A DNA stretch of 16,117 nucleotides from Chloroflexota bacterium (GTDB lineage: Bacteria > Chloroflexota > Chloroflexia > Thermomicrobiales > JADLAZ01): assembly GCA_020849725.1 (NCBI GenBank), contig JADLAZ010000092.1, positions 1-16,117 of the forward strand. Reading direction: 5' to 3'. The notes beneath the pieces are model-generated. The model was not told where the DNA came from. It saw nothing but the letters and a program-made list of their open reading frames with translations, and ran no database searches. Every line of letters begins with the position of its first letter. Within the stretch, counting starts at the first letter, position 1. Shown here piece by piece: positions 1 to 13,787 of this stretch. The translations under genes were made by a program, and so were the position numbers.

Positions 1-151
1 CGACCTGCTCAGCCGCAACGCCCACCCCAGCGACAGCGAGATCCGCCACGCGCTGGAGGGCAACCTCTGCCGCTGCACTGGCTACCAGCACATCGTCAAC
101 TCGATCAAGGCCGCCGCTGCGGCGATGGCCACTGAGGAGGCACATCGATGA
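1..151 (+). CDS. [2Fe-2S] iron-sulfur subunit (CoxS-like) of a molybdenum hydroxylase, 3' end only
   Basis: The reading frame enters from before the window (first full codon at base 2) and ends at TGA 149-151. The 49 visible residues contain LEGNLCRCTGYQHIV, the CxC half of the second [2Fe-2S] motif in the alpha-helical C-terminal domain of CoxS/XdhC-type subunits. The partner cysteines and the plant-ferredoxin-like N-terminal domain lie upstream of the window. In this family the small subunit passes electrons between the molybdenum centre and FAD. Its stop overlaps the start of the next gene by four bases (ATGA, 148-151), a sign of translational coupling with the large subunit. The family assignment is firm. 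The substrate of the enzyme is not known. Confidence 0.93.
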   Translation, partial: DLLSRNAHPSDSEIRHALEGNLCRCTGYQHIVNSIKAAAAAMATEEAHR

Positions 152-2508
152 CAGCGACCAGCGCACCAAAGCTCTTTGGCTCGCGGCAGAAGCGCAAGGA
201 AGATCCGCGCCTGATCACCGGCCGGGCCACCTATGTCGACGATGTCAAGTTGCCGAGCATCCGCTCCGTGGTCATGGTGCGCAGCCCGCACGCGCACGCG
301 CGCGTGCGGAGCATCGACGTCGCCGCCGCGCGCGCGACGCCTGGTGTCGTCGCCGTCTACACCGGCGCCGACTTTGGCTCTGACCTGGGCGAACTGCCCT
401 GTGGCTTCAACCTACCGAACAGCAGCCAGATCAACCCGACCTACCAACCGGTGGTGAAAGATCGAGCGCGCTTCGTCGGCAACATCGTCGCGGTCGTCGT
501 TGGCGACAGCGAGTACGCCGCCCGCGATGGCGCCGAGCGCATCGCCGTTGACTACGACGTCATGCCGGCGGTCGTCGATCAGATCAAGGCACTCGAGCCA
601 GGCGCGCCGCTCGTGCATGACAACGTGCCGAACAATACCTCGTTCGTCTGGCACCTGGGCGCCGGCACCGCCGACAGCGCGCTGGCCAGCGCGCCGGTGC
701 GGCTGCGCCAGCGCATCCTGAATCAGCGCCTCATTCCCAATGCCATGGAGACGCGCGGCGTGCTGGCCCAGTACAACGGCGGCACCGAGGAGCTGACGAT
801 CTGGACCAGCACCCAGGTGCCCCATCTGGTGCGGCTGCTGACCGGCCTCGTCACCGGCCTGCCGGAGCATCGCATCCGCGTCATCGCGCCCGAGGTCGGC
901 GGCGGTTTCGGCAGCAAACTCTATCTGTACGCCGAGGAGTTGATCGTCAGCTACTTGGCGCGCCACTTGGGCCAGCCGTGCAAGTGGATCGAGACGCGCT
1001 CCGAGGCGTACATCGCCACCACCCACGGGCGCGATCAAGTGCAGGATATTGAGGTGGCCGCCACGCGCGAGGGCGTCATCACCGGCCTGAAGGTCGTCTG
1101 CTATGCTAATATCGGCGCCTACCATTCGCTGTTCGCGCCCGGCATCCCGACGATCCTGTTCGGGCTGATGCTCTCCGGCCAGTACAAGGTCCCCGCCGTC
1201 GACTGCAAGGTGTATGGCGTGCTGACCAACACGGTGCCGGTCGACGCCTACCGGGGCGCCGGGCGGCCTGAGGCGACGCACCTGATCGAGCGGATCGTCG
1301 ATATCGTCGCCGACGAGATCGGCGTCGACCCAGCCGAGGTGCGCCGGCGCAACTTCATCGGCCCGGACGAGTTCCCCTACACGACCTGCACCGGCGTGAT
1401 CTATGACAGCGGCAACTACGCACCGGCGCTGGACCAGGCGCTTGCCACCGTCGGCTACGCCGACATCGCGGCAGCCAAGGCCGCCGCGAGCGCCCGCGGC
1501 AAGCTGCTCGGCATCGGCATGTCGACCTACATCGAGATCTGCGGTCTGGCGCCGTCCAAGGTGCTGGGCGCGGTCGGTGGCGGCGCTGGTGGCTGGGAGA
1601 GTGCTGCGGTGCGTGTGCATCCGACCGGCAAGGTCACCGTCTTCACCGGCTCGTCGACCCAGGGCCAGGGGCATGAGACGAGTTTCGCCCAGATCGTGGC
1701 CGATGACCTGGGCATTGCCTTCGACGATATTGAGGTTGTCCACGGCGACACCAACCGGGTGCAGATGGGCATCGGCACCTTCGGCAGCCGCAGCATGGCG
1801 GTCGGCGGCGCGGCCATGAAGGCGGCGACCGGCAAGATCGTTGACAAGGCCCGCAAGGTCGCGGCGCATTTGCTCGAGGTCGCCGAGGGCGATCTCGACT
1901 TCGAGAGTGGCGTGTTCCGCGTCAAGGGCGCGCCAGACCGCTCGAAGACGATCCAAGATGTGGCCCTGATGGCCTTCCTGGCCCACAACTGGCCGGAAGG
2001 GCTGGAGCCAGGACTGGAGGCGCAGGCGTTCTTCGACCCGAGCAACTTCACCTGGCCGTTCGGGGCTCACGTCGCTGTCGTCGAGATCGACGCGGCGACC
2101 GGCCACGTCGCACTCCAGCGCTATGTTGCCGTCGACGACTGCGGCAACGTGATCAACCCCCTGCTGGCCGATGGCCAGGTGCATGGCGGCATCACCCAGG
2201 GCGCGGCACAGGCGCTGTATGAGGGCGCCGTCTATGACGACCAGGGCCAGTTGCTGACCGGCTCGATGATGGACTATGTGGTGCCGCGCGCCAGCTATCT
2301 GCCGACCTACGAGACGGCCCATACCGTGACGCCGTCGCCGGTCAACCCGCTGGGGGTCAAGGGCATCGGCGAGGCCGGCACGATCGCCTCGTCGGCGGCG
2401 GTGATCAATGCCGTGGTCGACGCGCTGTCTCATCTCGGCGTGCGCCACGTCGACATGCCGGTGCGGTCCGAACGGATCTGGCAGATCCTGCAGGGAGGCA
2501 CAGGCTGA
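148..2508 (+). CDS. Molybdopterin-binding large subunit, xanthine dehydrogenase / form II CoxL-like family
   Basis: This 786-residue protein has the usual length of a stand-alone large subunit. An N-terminal a/b hammerhead domain (about residues 15-130, with [14 protein letters not shown] and [10 protein letters not shown]) is followed by the two molybdenum-cofactor-binding domains. Family motifs seen are GGGFGSK (251-257), AYRGAGR (367-373), QGQGHET (505-511) and GIGEAG, with the expected catalytic glutamate at E742. AYRGAGR is the form II signature. True aerobic CO dehydrogenase (form I) has AYRCSFR with the Cu-bound cysteine, and that cysteine is absent here. The protein probably hydroxylates an aldehyde, N-heterocycle or other small substrate, using water as the oxygen source. 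It starts by ATGA overlap with the iron-sulfur subunit, and the FAD subunit follows 49 nt later if the GTG start is used. The family is certain; the substrate is open. Confidence 0.95.
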   Translation: MTATSAPKLFGSRQKRKEDPRLITGRATYVDDVKLPSIRSVVMVRSPHAHARVRSIDVAAARATPGVVAVYTGADFGSDLGELPCGFNLPNSSQINPTYQPVVKDRARFVGNIVAVVVGDSEYAARDGAERIAVDYDVMPAVVDQIKALEPGAPLVHDNVPNNTSFVWHLGAGTADSALASAPVRLRQRILNQRLIPNAMETRGVLAQYNGGTEELTIWTSTQVPHLVRLLTGLVTGLPEHRIRVIAPEVGGGFGSKLYLYAEELIVSYLARHLGQPCKWIETRSEAYIATTHGRDQVQDIEVAATREGVITGLKVVCYANIGAYHSLFAPGIPTILFGLMLSGQYKVPAVDCKVYGVLTNTVPVDAYRGAGRPEATHLIERIVDIVADEIGVDPAEVRRRNFIGPDEFPYTTCTGVIYDSGNYAPALDQALATVGYADIAAAKAAASARGKLLGIGMSTYIEICGLAPSKVLGAVGGGAGGWESAAVRVHPTGKVTVFTGSSTQGQGHETSFAQIVADDLGIAFDDIEVVHGDTNRVQMGIGTFGSRSMAVGGAAMKAATGKIVDKARKVAAHLLEVAEGDLDFESGVFRVKGAPDRSKTIQDVALMAFLAHNWPEGLEPGLEAQAFFDPSNFTWPFGAHVAVVEIDAATGHVALQRYVAVDDCGNVINPLLADGQVHGGITQGAAQALYEGAVYDDQGQLLTGSMMDYVVPRASYLPTYETAHTVTPSPVNPLGVKGIGEAGTIASSAAVINAVVDALSHLGVRHVDMPVRSERIWQILQGGTG

Positions 2509-2543
2509 GCGGCCGCTGTGGCCTGGTCGGGCACGATAATGTT

Positions 2544-2551
2544 GAGGGAGG
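2544..2551 (+). promoter_or_regulatory. Ribosome binding site that decides the FAD-subunit start
   Basis: GAGGGAGG is the only strong Shine-Dalgarno match in the 49 nt between the large and medium subunits. Its distance to the ATG at 2552 is zero, and to the GTG at 2558 it is six nucleotides. The second is the normal spacing, so the GTG is the likely start. Confidence 0.7.
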
Positions 2552-2557
2552 ATGTCG

Positions 2558-3406
2558 GTGTACCCAAGCAGCTTTGACTACTACCGGGCCGGGTCGGTGG
2601 ATGAGGCGATCCAACTGCTGAGCAGCCATGAGAACAGCAAACTGGTGGCCGGCGGCCACAGCCTGCTGCCGCTGATGAAGCTGCGGTTGCTGGAGCCGAG
2701 TGCGCTGATCGACATCGCCCGCATCCCCAGCTTAAAGCGCATCTCGGTCAACGGCGGCGCGACAATCGGCGCGTTGACGACCTATCAGGAACTGCTGTCC
2801 AACCAGGCGCTGGCGGCGGCCTTTCCGGCGCTGACTGAGGCCGCCGCCATCGTCGGCGACGTCCAGGTGCGCAACCGCGGCACGATCGGCGGCGCGCTGG
2901 CGCACGCCGACCCGGCCGCGGACCTGCCAGCCGTCATCCTGGCCTACAATGCCGCTATCCGGGTCGCTGGCAAAGGCGGCCAGCGAACGATCGCCGCCGA
3001 CAGCTTCTTCGTCGACCTGCTGACGACAGCACTGACGCCGGATGAAGTCCTGACCGAGATTGCCCTGCCGGCGGTCGCGCCGGGTACGGGCAGTGCCTAC
3101 GTCAAGTTCCCCCATCCGGCCTCCGGCTACGCTATCGTCGGCGTGGCGGCCGTCGTCAGTGTCGCCGGTGGCGTCGTGCGCAGCGCGCGTGTGGCCGTCA
3201 CCGGCGCCGGCTCGAAGGCGGTGCGCCTCACCGGCGTCGAGGCGGCGCTGACCGGTCAGCCGACCAGTGCGGCCGAGGCGGCGGCGGCCGTCGCGGCTGA
3301 CGGCCTCGACCTCAACAGCGACATTCACGCCTCGGCCAGCTACCGCGCCCACCTCGTGCGCGTCTTCACCCAGCGCGCCCTCGCGGCGGCGATCGGCCGG
3401 GCCTGA
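2558..3406 (+). CDS. FAD-binding medium subunit (CoxM-like) of the molybdenum hydroxylase
   Basis: This subunit of about 282 residues carries FAD and passes electrons onward to a quinone or other acceptor. FAD motifs of the CoxM/XDH flavin domain are visible: AGGHS (31-35), TIGALT (69-74) and RNRGTIGG (105-112) followed by ALAHADPAADLPA. The C-terminal CO-dehydrogenase flavoprotein domain covers roughly residues 175-275. Start choice: an ATG at 2552 directly abuts the Shine-Dalgarno GGGAGG (2546-2551) with no spacing. The in-frame GTG at 2558 lies 6 nt from it and gives the N-terminus (M)YPSSFDYYRA, typical of the family. I prefer 2558; using 2552 would add two residues. This is the last gene of the S-L-M set. 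Confidence 0.94.
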   Translation: MYPSSFDYYRAGSVDEAIQLLSSHENSKLVAGGHSLLPLMKLRLLEPSALIDIARIPSLKRISVNGGATIGALTTYQELLSNQALAAAFPALTEAAAIVGDVQVRNRGTIGGALAHADPAADLPAVILAYNAAIRVAGKGGQRTIAADSFFVDLLTTALTPDEVLTEIALPAVAPGTGSAYVKFPHPASGYAIVGVAAVVSVAGGVVRSARVAVTGAGSKAVRLTGVEAALTGQPTSAAEAAAAVAADGLDLNSDIHASASYRAHLVRVFTQRALAAAIGRA

Positions 3407-3412
3407 GGCAAC

Positions 3413-3475
3413 GCGCCGAGCGGCATCGGGCGAGCGCTTCCCGATGGAGCGCGCTCGCCCGATGCCGCTCGGCGC
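3413..3475. terminator. Perfect 25-bp inverted repeat after the molybdenum hydroxylase genes, likely terminator or transcript 3' end
   Basis: Arms 3413-3437 and 3451-3475 are exact reverse complements over 25 bases, separated by a 13-nt loop (3438-3450). The repeat begins 7 nt after the TGA of the FAD subunit. Neither arm extends further at the ends. No T-run follows (the next bases are cacgaggtcg), so it is not a textbook intrinsic terminator. A stem this long and GC-rich could still stop transcription, protect an mRNA 3' end, or act as a bidirectional terminator. It also contains a possible ATG (3462) for the next gene, which argues that this gene starts downstream of it. Confidence 0.7.
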
Positions 3476-3491
3476 CACGAGGTCGATACCA

Positions 3492-3908
3492 ATGCCATTG
3501 TGGAACATACACCAGCGGGTCGGCCTGGCGCCGGTGTGGATCGGCCGGGGCGCCTGGGGGCTGATGGCTGCGGCCACCACCTTCTGGGGCTGGGGCATCC
3601 TGGCGATCTCGATCGACGAGGGCTTCACGCCACCGGGCACGGTGCTGCTGCTCCTGCTGGGTCTGGTGGCGGCCGGCCTGGCCTTGAGTTGGCGGCGCAC
3701 GCGCGCGGGCGCACTGCTGCTGCTGCTGGCCAGCCTCGGCATCGGCGGTGTCACGGTGGGCGCCGCGCTGGCATCGCCGCCAGAAAACCGCCTGGTCCTG
3801 ATCACCGTGGCGCTGCTCTTTCCGCTGCCGTGGCTTGGCGGCAGCGCCATCCTGTTGGCGCAGGCGCTCGGTGGCCGCGGTGCGGCCGGCAAGGCTGCCG
3901 GGCGGTGA
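3492..3908 (+). CDS. Small predicted membrane protein, four transmembrane helices, function unknown
   Basis: I do not recognise a named family. From the ATG at 3492 the protein has 138 residues, with four hydrophobic segments near residues 19-40, 47-65, 71-92 and 98-122. The first two are separated by a short acidic loop (IDEGF), and WRRTRAG sits between the second and third. The C-terminus is short and positively charged (GRGAAGKAAGR). The frame is open further upstream with in-frame ATGs at 3444 and 3462. Both lie within the 25-bp inverted repeat, whereas GAGGT (3479-3483) sits 8 nt before the ATG at 3492, so that start is preferred. The hairpin upstream and the rpoB promoter downstream suggest a separate unit or read-through from the hydroxylase genes. 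The helices and coding bias make it a likely real gene. Confidence 0.7.
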   Translation: MPLWNIHQRVGLAPVWIGRGAWGLMAAATTFWGWGILAISIDEGFTPPGTVLLLLLGLVAAGLALSWRRTRAGALLLLLASLGIGGVTVGAALASPPENRLVLITVALLFPLPWLGGSAILLAQALGGRGAAGKAAGR

Positions 3909-3958
3909 GGCAAGCGCGGCGGCCTTGGCCGGCCAGAGAATCGCCGGCCTCAACGGGC

Positions 3959-3987
3959 TTGCGTGCCGCTGCCGGCCATGGTATAGT
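3959..3987 (+). promoter_or_regulatory. Predicted sigma-70-type promoter for the rpoB operon
   Basis: The -35 box TTGCGT (3959-3964) and the -10 box TATAGT (3982-3987) are separated by exactly 17 nt. The -10 is preceded by TGG, giving an extended -10. Both boxes differ from consensus at only one or two positions, in an otherwise very GC-rich region. The expected transcription start is near 3993-3995, about 370 nt before the rpoB start codon. It is the best promoter-like match I found upstream of the RNA polymerase and ribosomal protein genes. Confidence 0.6.
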
Positions 3988-4171
3988 GCCACATTGCGCT
4001 TCGGGCGCTTGATGGATCTGATGCATGCTGGTTGGGTTGCGCTGTCGGCCGGTCACGCCTCGAAACGATCGACGATGGTGTGGTGGTCGCGGCAGCGCCC
4101 GTGCACCCCGGACACTGTCGGGTAGGATCCCCGCCAATTGATCGTGTTGAACGGTTTCAGGTCGGGCCATT

Positions 4172-4203
4172 GGCAAGGCGCCGCGGACAGCGGGCCTTGC
4201 TTT
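4172..4203 (+). promoter_or_regulatory. Hairpin in the rpoB leader, possible attenuator
   Basis: GCAAGGC (4173-4179) pairs with GCCTTGC (4194-4200). The stem extends by a G-U pair outside and by four G/C pairs inside (4181-4184 with 4190-4193) after a single bulged G, leaving the 5-nt loop GGACA. Three T residues (4201-4203) follow the stem. The layout, a compact stem plus a short U-tract in a long leader, fits a weak terminator or attenuator, but the U-tract is short. Regulation of rpoB by attenuation is an inference. Confidence 0.4.
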
Positions 4204-4361
4204 GCCGTGTGCGAGGCCGCCCGGCCTGGCGCTGCCTAGCGAGACTGCCATCGCCGGTCTGCCGCCTGCGCGGGCAGGCTCGTGGTGATGGCGCGCACCG
4301 GTGCGCCGCGACCCGCACACCCTCTACTCGTCGGTTGACCCATCAGTAGAAGGAGAGGGAC

Positions 4362-7810
<3,449 letters not shown>

Positions 7811-7814
<4 letters not shown>

Positions 7815-7901
7815 CCAGTAGCCAGTGGGCGGGCGGCTCACGAGCGCCTGGCAACTGACACCTGGCTACTGGCTACTGGCTACTGACAACTGGAGCTGAC
7901 G

Positions 7902-7902
<1 letters not shown>
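7811..7902 (+). repeat. Heptanucleotide repeat cluster forming a long hairpin between rpoB and rpoC
   Basis: Six tandem heptamers of consensus CTGRCWM run without gaps from 7848 to 7889. Units start at 7848, 7855, 7862, 7869, 7876 and 7883, and the three central units are identical CTGGCTA. A partial unit CTGG follows at 7890, and CTGACGG at 7896-7902. Two copies of the reverse complement, TAGCCAG, lie at 7812-7818 and 7819-7825. The first of these contains the rpoB stop codon TAG. The two halves can pair as an 18-bp stem (7811-7828 with 7866-7883, one G-U pair), or one repeat out of register (7811-7825 with 7862-7876). The last repeat merges into the rpoC Shine-Dalgarno GGAG (7892-7895). The pattern resembles short tandemly repeated heptamers known from cyanobacteria. 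That kinship is my inference. Confidence 0.85.
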
Positions 7903-12419
<4,517 letters not shown>

Positions 12420-12436
12420 TAGACTCATCGACCGTG

Positions 12437-12466
12437 GCGCACGGCAGCCGAAGGCATGCCGTGCGC
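12437..12466 (+). terminator. Stem-loop between rpoC and rpsL
   Basis: Arms 12437-12446 and 12457-12466 form a perfect 10-bp GC-rich stem. Inside it, GCC (12447-12449) can pair with GGC (12453-12455) around a GAA loop, leaving one bulged A. The sequence after the stem is TTGTCT, only a weak U-tract. It lies 17 nt after the rpoC stop. It may partly terminate transcription between the polymerase genes and the ribosomal protein genes, or serve as a processing or stabilising stem. The structure is clear; the role is inferred. Confidence 0.6.
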
Positions 12467-12517
12467 TTGTCTGGTGAGCACGTTCTGGCGTCCAGACCGG
12501 GCTGAGAGGAGCGCAGC

Positions 12518-12970
12518 GTGCCGACGATCAATCAGTTGGTGCGAAAAGGCCGCGAGCGCGCGGCGAAGAAGACGAAGGCGCCCGCCTTGCAGTTCACCAA
12601 CAATTCCGACGGGCGCTACGCCGGTCGGTTGCGCCGGCGCCCGAAGGGGTCGCCGCAGAAGCGTGGCGTCTGCACGCAGGTGCGGACAATGACACCGAAG
12701 AAGCCGAACTCGGCGCTGCGCAAGATCGCGCGCGTGCGGCTGTCAAACCACATGGAGGTCACGGCCTACATCCCCGGCGAGGGGCATAATCTTCAGGAGC
12801 ACTCGGTCGTGCTGATTCGCGGCGGCCGGGTGCGGGACCTTCCGGGCGTTCGGTATCACATCATTCGCGGAACACTGGACGCTCAGGGCGTTCAGAACCG
12901 CAAGAAGGCGCGGTCGCTGTACGGGACCAAGTTGCAGAAGAAGGGGCAAGAGCAGGCGAAGCGCCGCTAG
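12518..12970 (+). CDS. rpsL: 30S ribosomal protein S12
   Basis: This 150-residue protein of the small-subunit decoding centre maintains translational accuracy and is the classical streptomycin-resistance locus. The GTG start at 12518 follows AGGAG (12507-12511) with 6-nt spacing and gives (M)[23 protein letters not shown]. Conserved blocks are [23 protein letters not shown] (47-69) and [20 protein letters not shown] (86-105). The lysine equal to E. coli K42 is kept (K61). The residue equal to E. coli K87 is Arg (R106), a substitution known to give streptomycin resistance in other bacteria. The neighbouring aspartate, modified in E. coli, is D107. About 18 extra residues (25-43) follow PAL relative to E. 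coli, and the C-terminus is basic and longer ([10 protein letters not shown]). Confidence 0.98.
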   Translation: MPTINQLVRKGRERAAKKTKAPALQFTNNSDGRYAGRLRRRPKGSPQKRGVCTQVRTMTPKKPNSALRKIARVRLSNHMEVTAYIPGEGHNLQEHSVVLIRGGRVRDLPGVRYHIIRGTLDAQGVQNRKKARSLYGTKLQKKGQEQAKRR

Positions 12971-13205
12971 GCGTGGAACCGGCGAACCCACCCCACCCCT
13001 GCCGGTGGCGGTGGCTCTGGCCAAGCTTCGATGCGTTGGATACGGCGTCGCCGGCGACTACGCCGGGGGCGGGCGATCGAACCGATGATGGGACGGAAGA
13101 GCGGTCGGGGCGCGCGGCGCGCCACCCGCTCTTTGTGTTGAGTCGGACCAGCAAGCAGCGCGACCGGAGCCGCCGGCGCGCGGGCAACCGAGGTGGAGAG
13201 GAACG
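12971..13205 (+). other. rpsL-rpsG spacer, no gene seen
   Basis: At 235 nt this is the longest gap inside the operon. It holds a 12-bp palindrome (13047-13058, GTCGCCGGCGAC), overlapped by a possible 6-bp stem pairing 13043-13048 with 13060-13065. The stronger stem-loop at 13097-13133 lies within it. The rpsG ribosome site is GGAG at 13195-13198. I found no convincing promoter and no extra ribosomal protein gene, such as the L7Ae-like gene that precedes rpsL in Bacillus. Confidence 0.5.
13097..13133 (+). terminator. Strong stem-loop between rpsL and rpsG
   Basis: AAGAGCGG (13097-13104) pairs with CCGCTCTT (13126-13133). Inside, GGCGCG (13109-13114) pairs with CGCGCC (13118-13123) around a 3-nt loop, with a small internal loop between the two stems. 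The following bases are TGTGTTG, a broken U-tract. This is the most terminator-like element within the operon. Since rpsG follows 72 nt later without an evident promoter, partial termination (attenuation) or mRNA processing is more likely than a full stop. Confidence 0.6.
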
Positions 13206-13676
13206 ATGCCGAGACGAGCGCGAGCCAGCAAGCGCGAGATCCTGCCTGATCCCCGCTACGGCAACCGGATGATCACCAAGTTCATCGCCAAGATCATGCA
13301 GCGCGGCAAGAAGTCGCTGGCCGAGCGCATCATGTACACGGCGCTCGATCGCGTCGGTGAGCGCACCGGGCGCGACCCGCTGGAGATCTTCGAGGTGGCG
13401 ATGCGCAATTCGACGCCCATCCTCGAGGTCAAGCCGCGCCGCGTCGGTGGCGCGACCTATCAGGTGCCGGTGGAGATCAAGGGCGATCGCCGCGTCTCGC
13501 TGGCCATCCGCTGGTTGCTCGGCTCGGCGCGAGCGCGCTCGGGCAAGACGATGTCGGACAAGCTGGCGGCCGAGTTGCTCGATGCCGCCAACAACGTCGG
13601 CGCGACGATCAAGCGCCGTGAAGATACCCACCGCATGGCCGAGGCCAACAAGGCCTTTGCCCACTATCGCTGGTAA
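13206..13676 (+). CDS. rpsG: 30S ribosomal protein S7
   Basis: This 156-residue protein nucleates assembly of the 30S head and contacts the E-site tRNA and mRNA exit path. In E. coli it is also the autoregulator of the str operon. The ATG at 13206 follows GGAG (13195-13198) with 7-nt spacing. The sequence is typical over its full length: [20 protein letters not shown], then [40 protein letters not shown], and the ending KAFAHYRW. Length is exactly that usual for bacterial S7. fusA follows 111 nt downstream across a hairpin. Nothing unusual was seen in the protein. Confidence 0.98.
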   Translation: MPRRARASKREILPDPRYGNRMITKFIAKIMQRGKKSLAERIMYTALDRVGERTGRDPLEIFEVAMRNSTPILEVKPRRVGGATYQVPVEIKGDRRVSLAIRWLLGSARARSGKTMSDKLAAELLDAANNVGATIKRREDTHRMAEANKAFAHYRW

Positions 13677-13688
13677 GCTCGTTACGCT

Positions 13689-13713
13689 CGGCCCGGGCGA
13701 GGCGCCCGGGCCG
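13689..13713 (+). terminator. GC stem-loop between rpsG and fusA
   Basis: Arms 13689-13699 and 13703-13713 are a perfect 11-bp stem made only of G and C, with a 3-nt AGG loop, 12 nt after the rpsG stop codon. No T-run follows (CTGATTGTGT). It is therefore more likely an mRNA-stabilising, processing or translational control element than an efficient terminator. No match to the E. coli S7-binding site of the rpsL-rpsG spacer was recognised. Confidence 0.55.
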
Positions 13714-13787
13714 CTGATTGTGTACACGCGTGAACGCCGGCACAGCAGGCTTCGCTTGGTTCGGAGCCGGGGAGAACAGGGTAGATC

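Larger units (their letters stand above)
3909..4361 (+). other. Intergenic region and rpoB leader, no gene seen
   Basis: These 453 bases lie between the small membrane protein and rpoB. Near the start is a weak stem (3927-3933 with 3943-3949, 7 bp, 9-nt loop) that might end the previous transcript. A promoter-like pair sits at 3959-3987. The rest would be an rpoB 5' leader of about 370 nt. Leader elements visible are a hairpin at 4173-4200, a 6-bp stem at 4264-4279 (GCCTGC/GCAGGC, 4-nt loop) and a 14-bp perfect palindrome at 4293-4306. Short open frames across this region lack a convincing ribosome site and family motifs. No tRNA, known riboswitch or L10-type leader was recognised. Confidence 0.6.

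Noticed and set aside
1246..1266. Aerobic CO dehydrogenase (form I CoxL)
   Set aside because: The loop is AYRGAGR. The Cu-binding cysteine of AYRCSFR is missing.
412..2448. A 678-codon open frame on the minus strand opposite the molybdopterin subunit
   Set aside because: It is antisense to a gene with clear catalytic motifs. Its translation is rich in Arg, His, Asp and Val, typical of a shadow frame.
3267..3491. An earlier start for the small membrane protein, overlapping the FAD subunit
   Set aside because: The added N-terminus is Arg/Pro-rich shadow sequence, and the in-frame ATGs at 3444 and 3462 lie in the large inverted repeat. GAGGT before the ATG at 3492 is a better site.
4333..4338. 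TTGACC as a -35 box for a second rpoB promoter
   Set aside because: The matching -10 would fall at about 4356, within the ribosome site and start codon of rpoB, and no TATAAT-like sequence is there.
4032..4349. A 105-codon frame in the rpoB leader
   Set aside because: It has no Shine-Dalgarno, no recognisable motif and Arg-rich composition. It lies between the predicted promoter and rpoB and is better read as leader RNA.
7848..7889. CRISPR-like repetition
   Set aside because: The units are 7 bp and adjacent with no spacers, so this is a short tandem repeat and not a CRISPR array.
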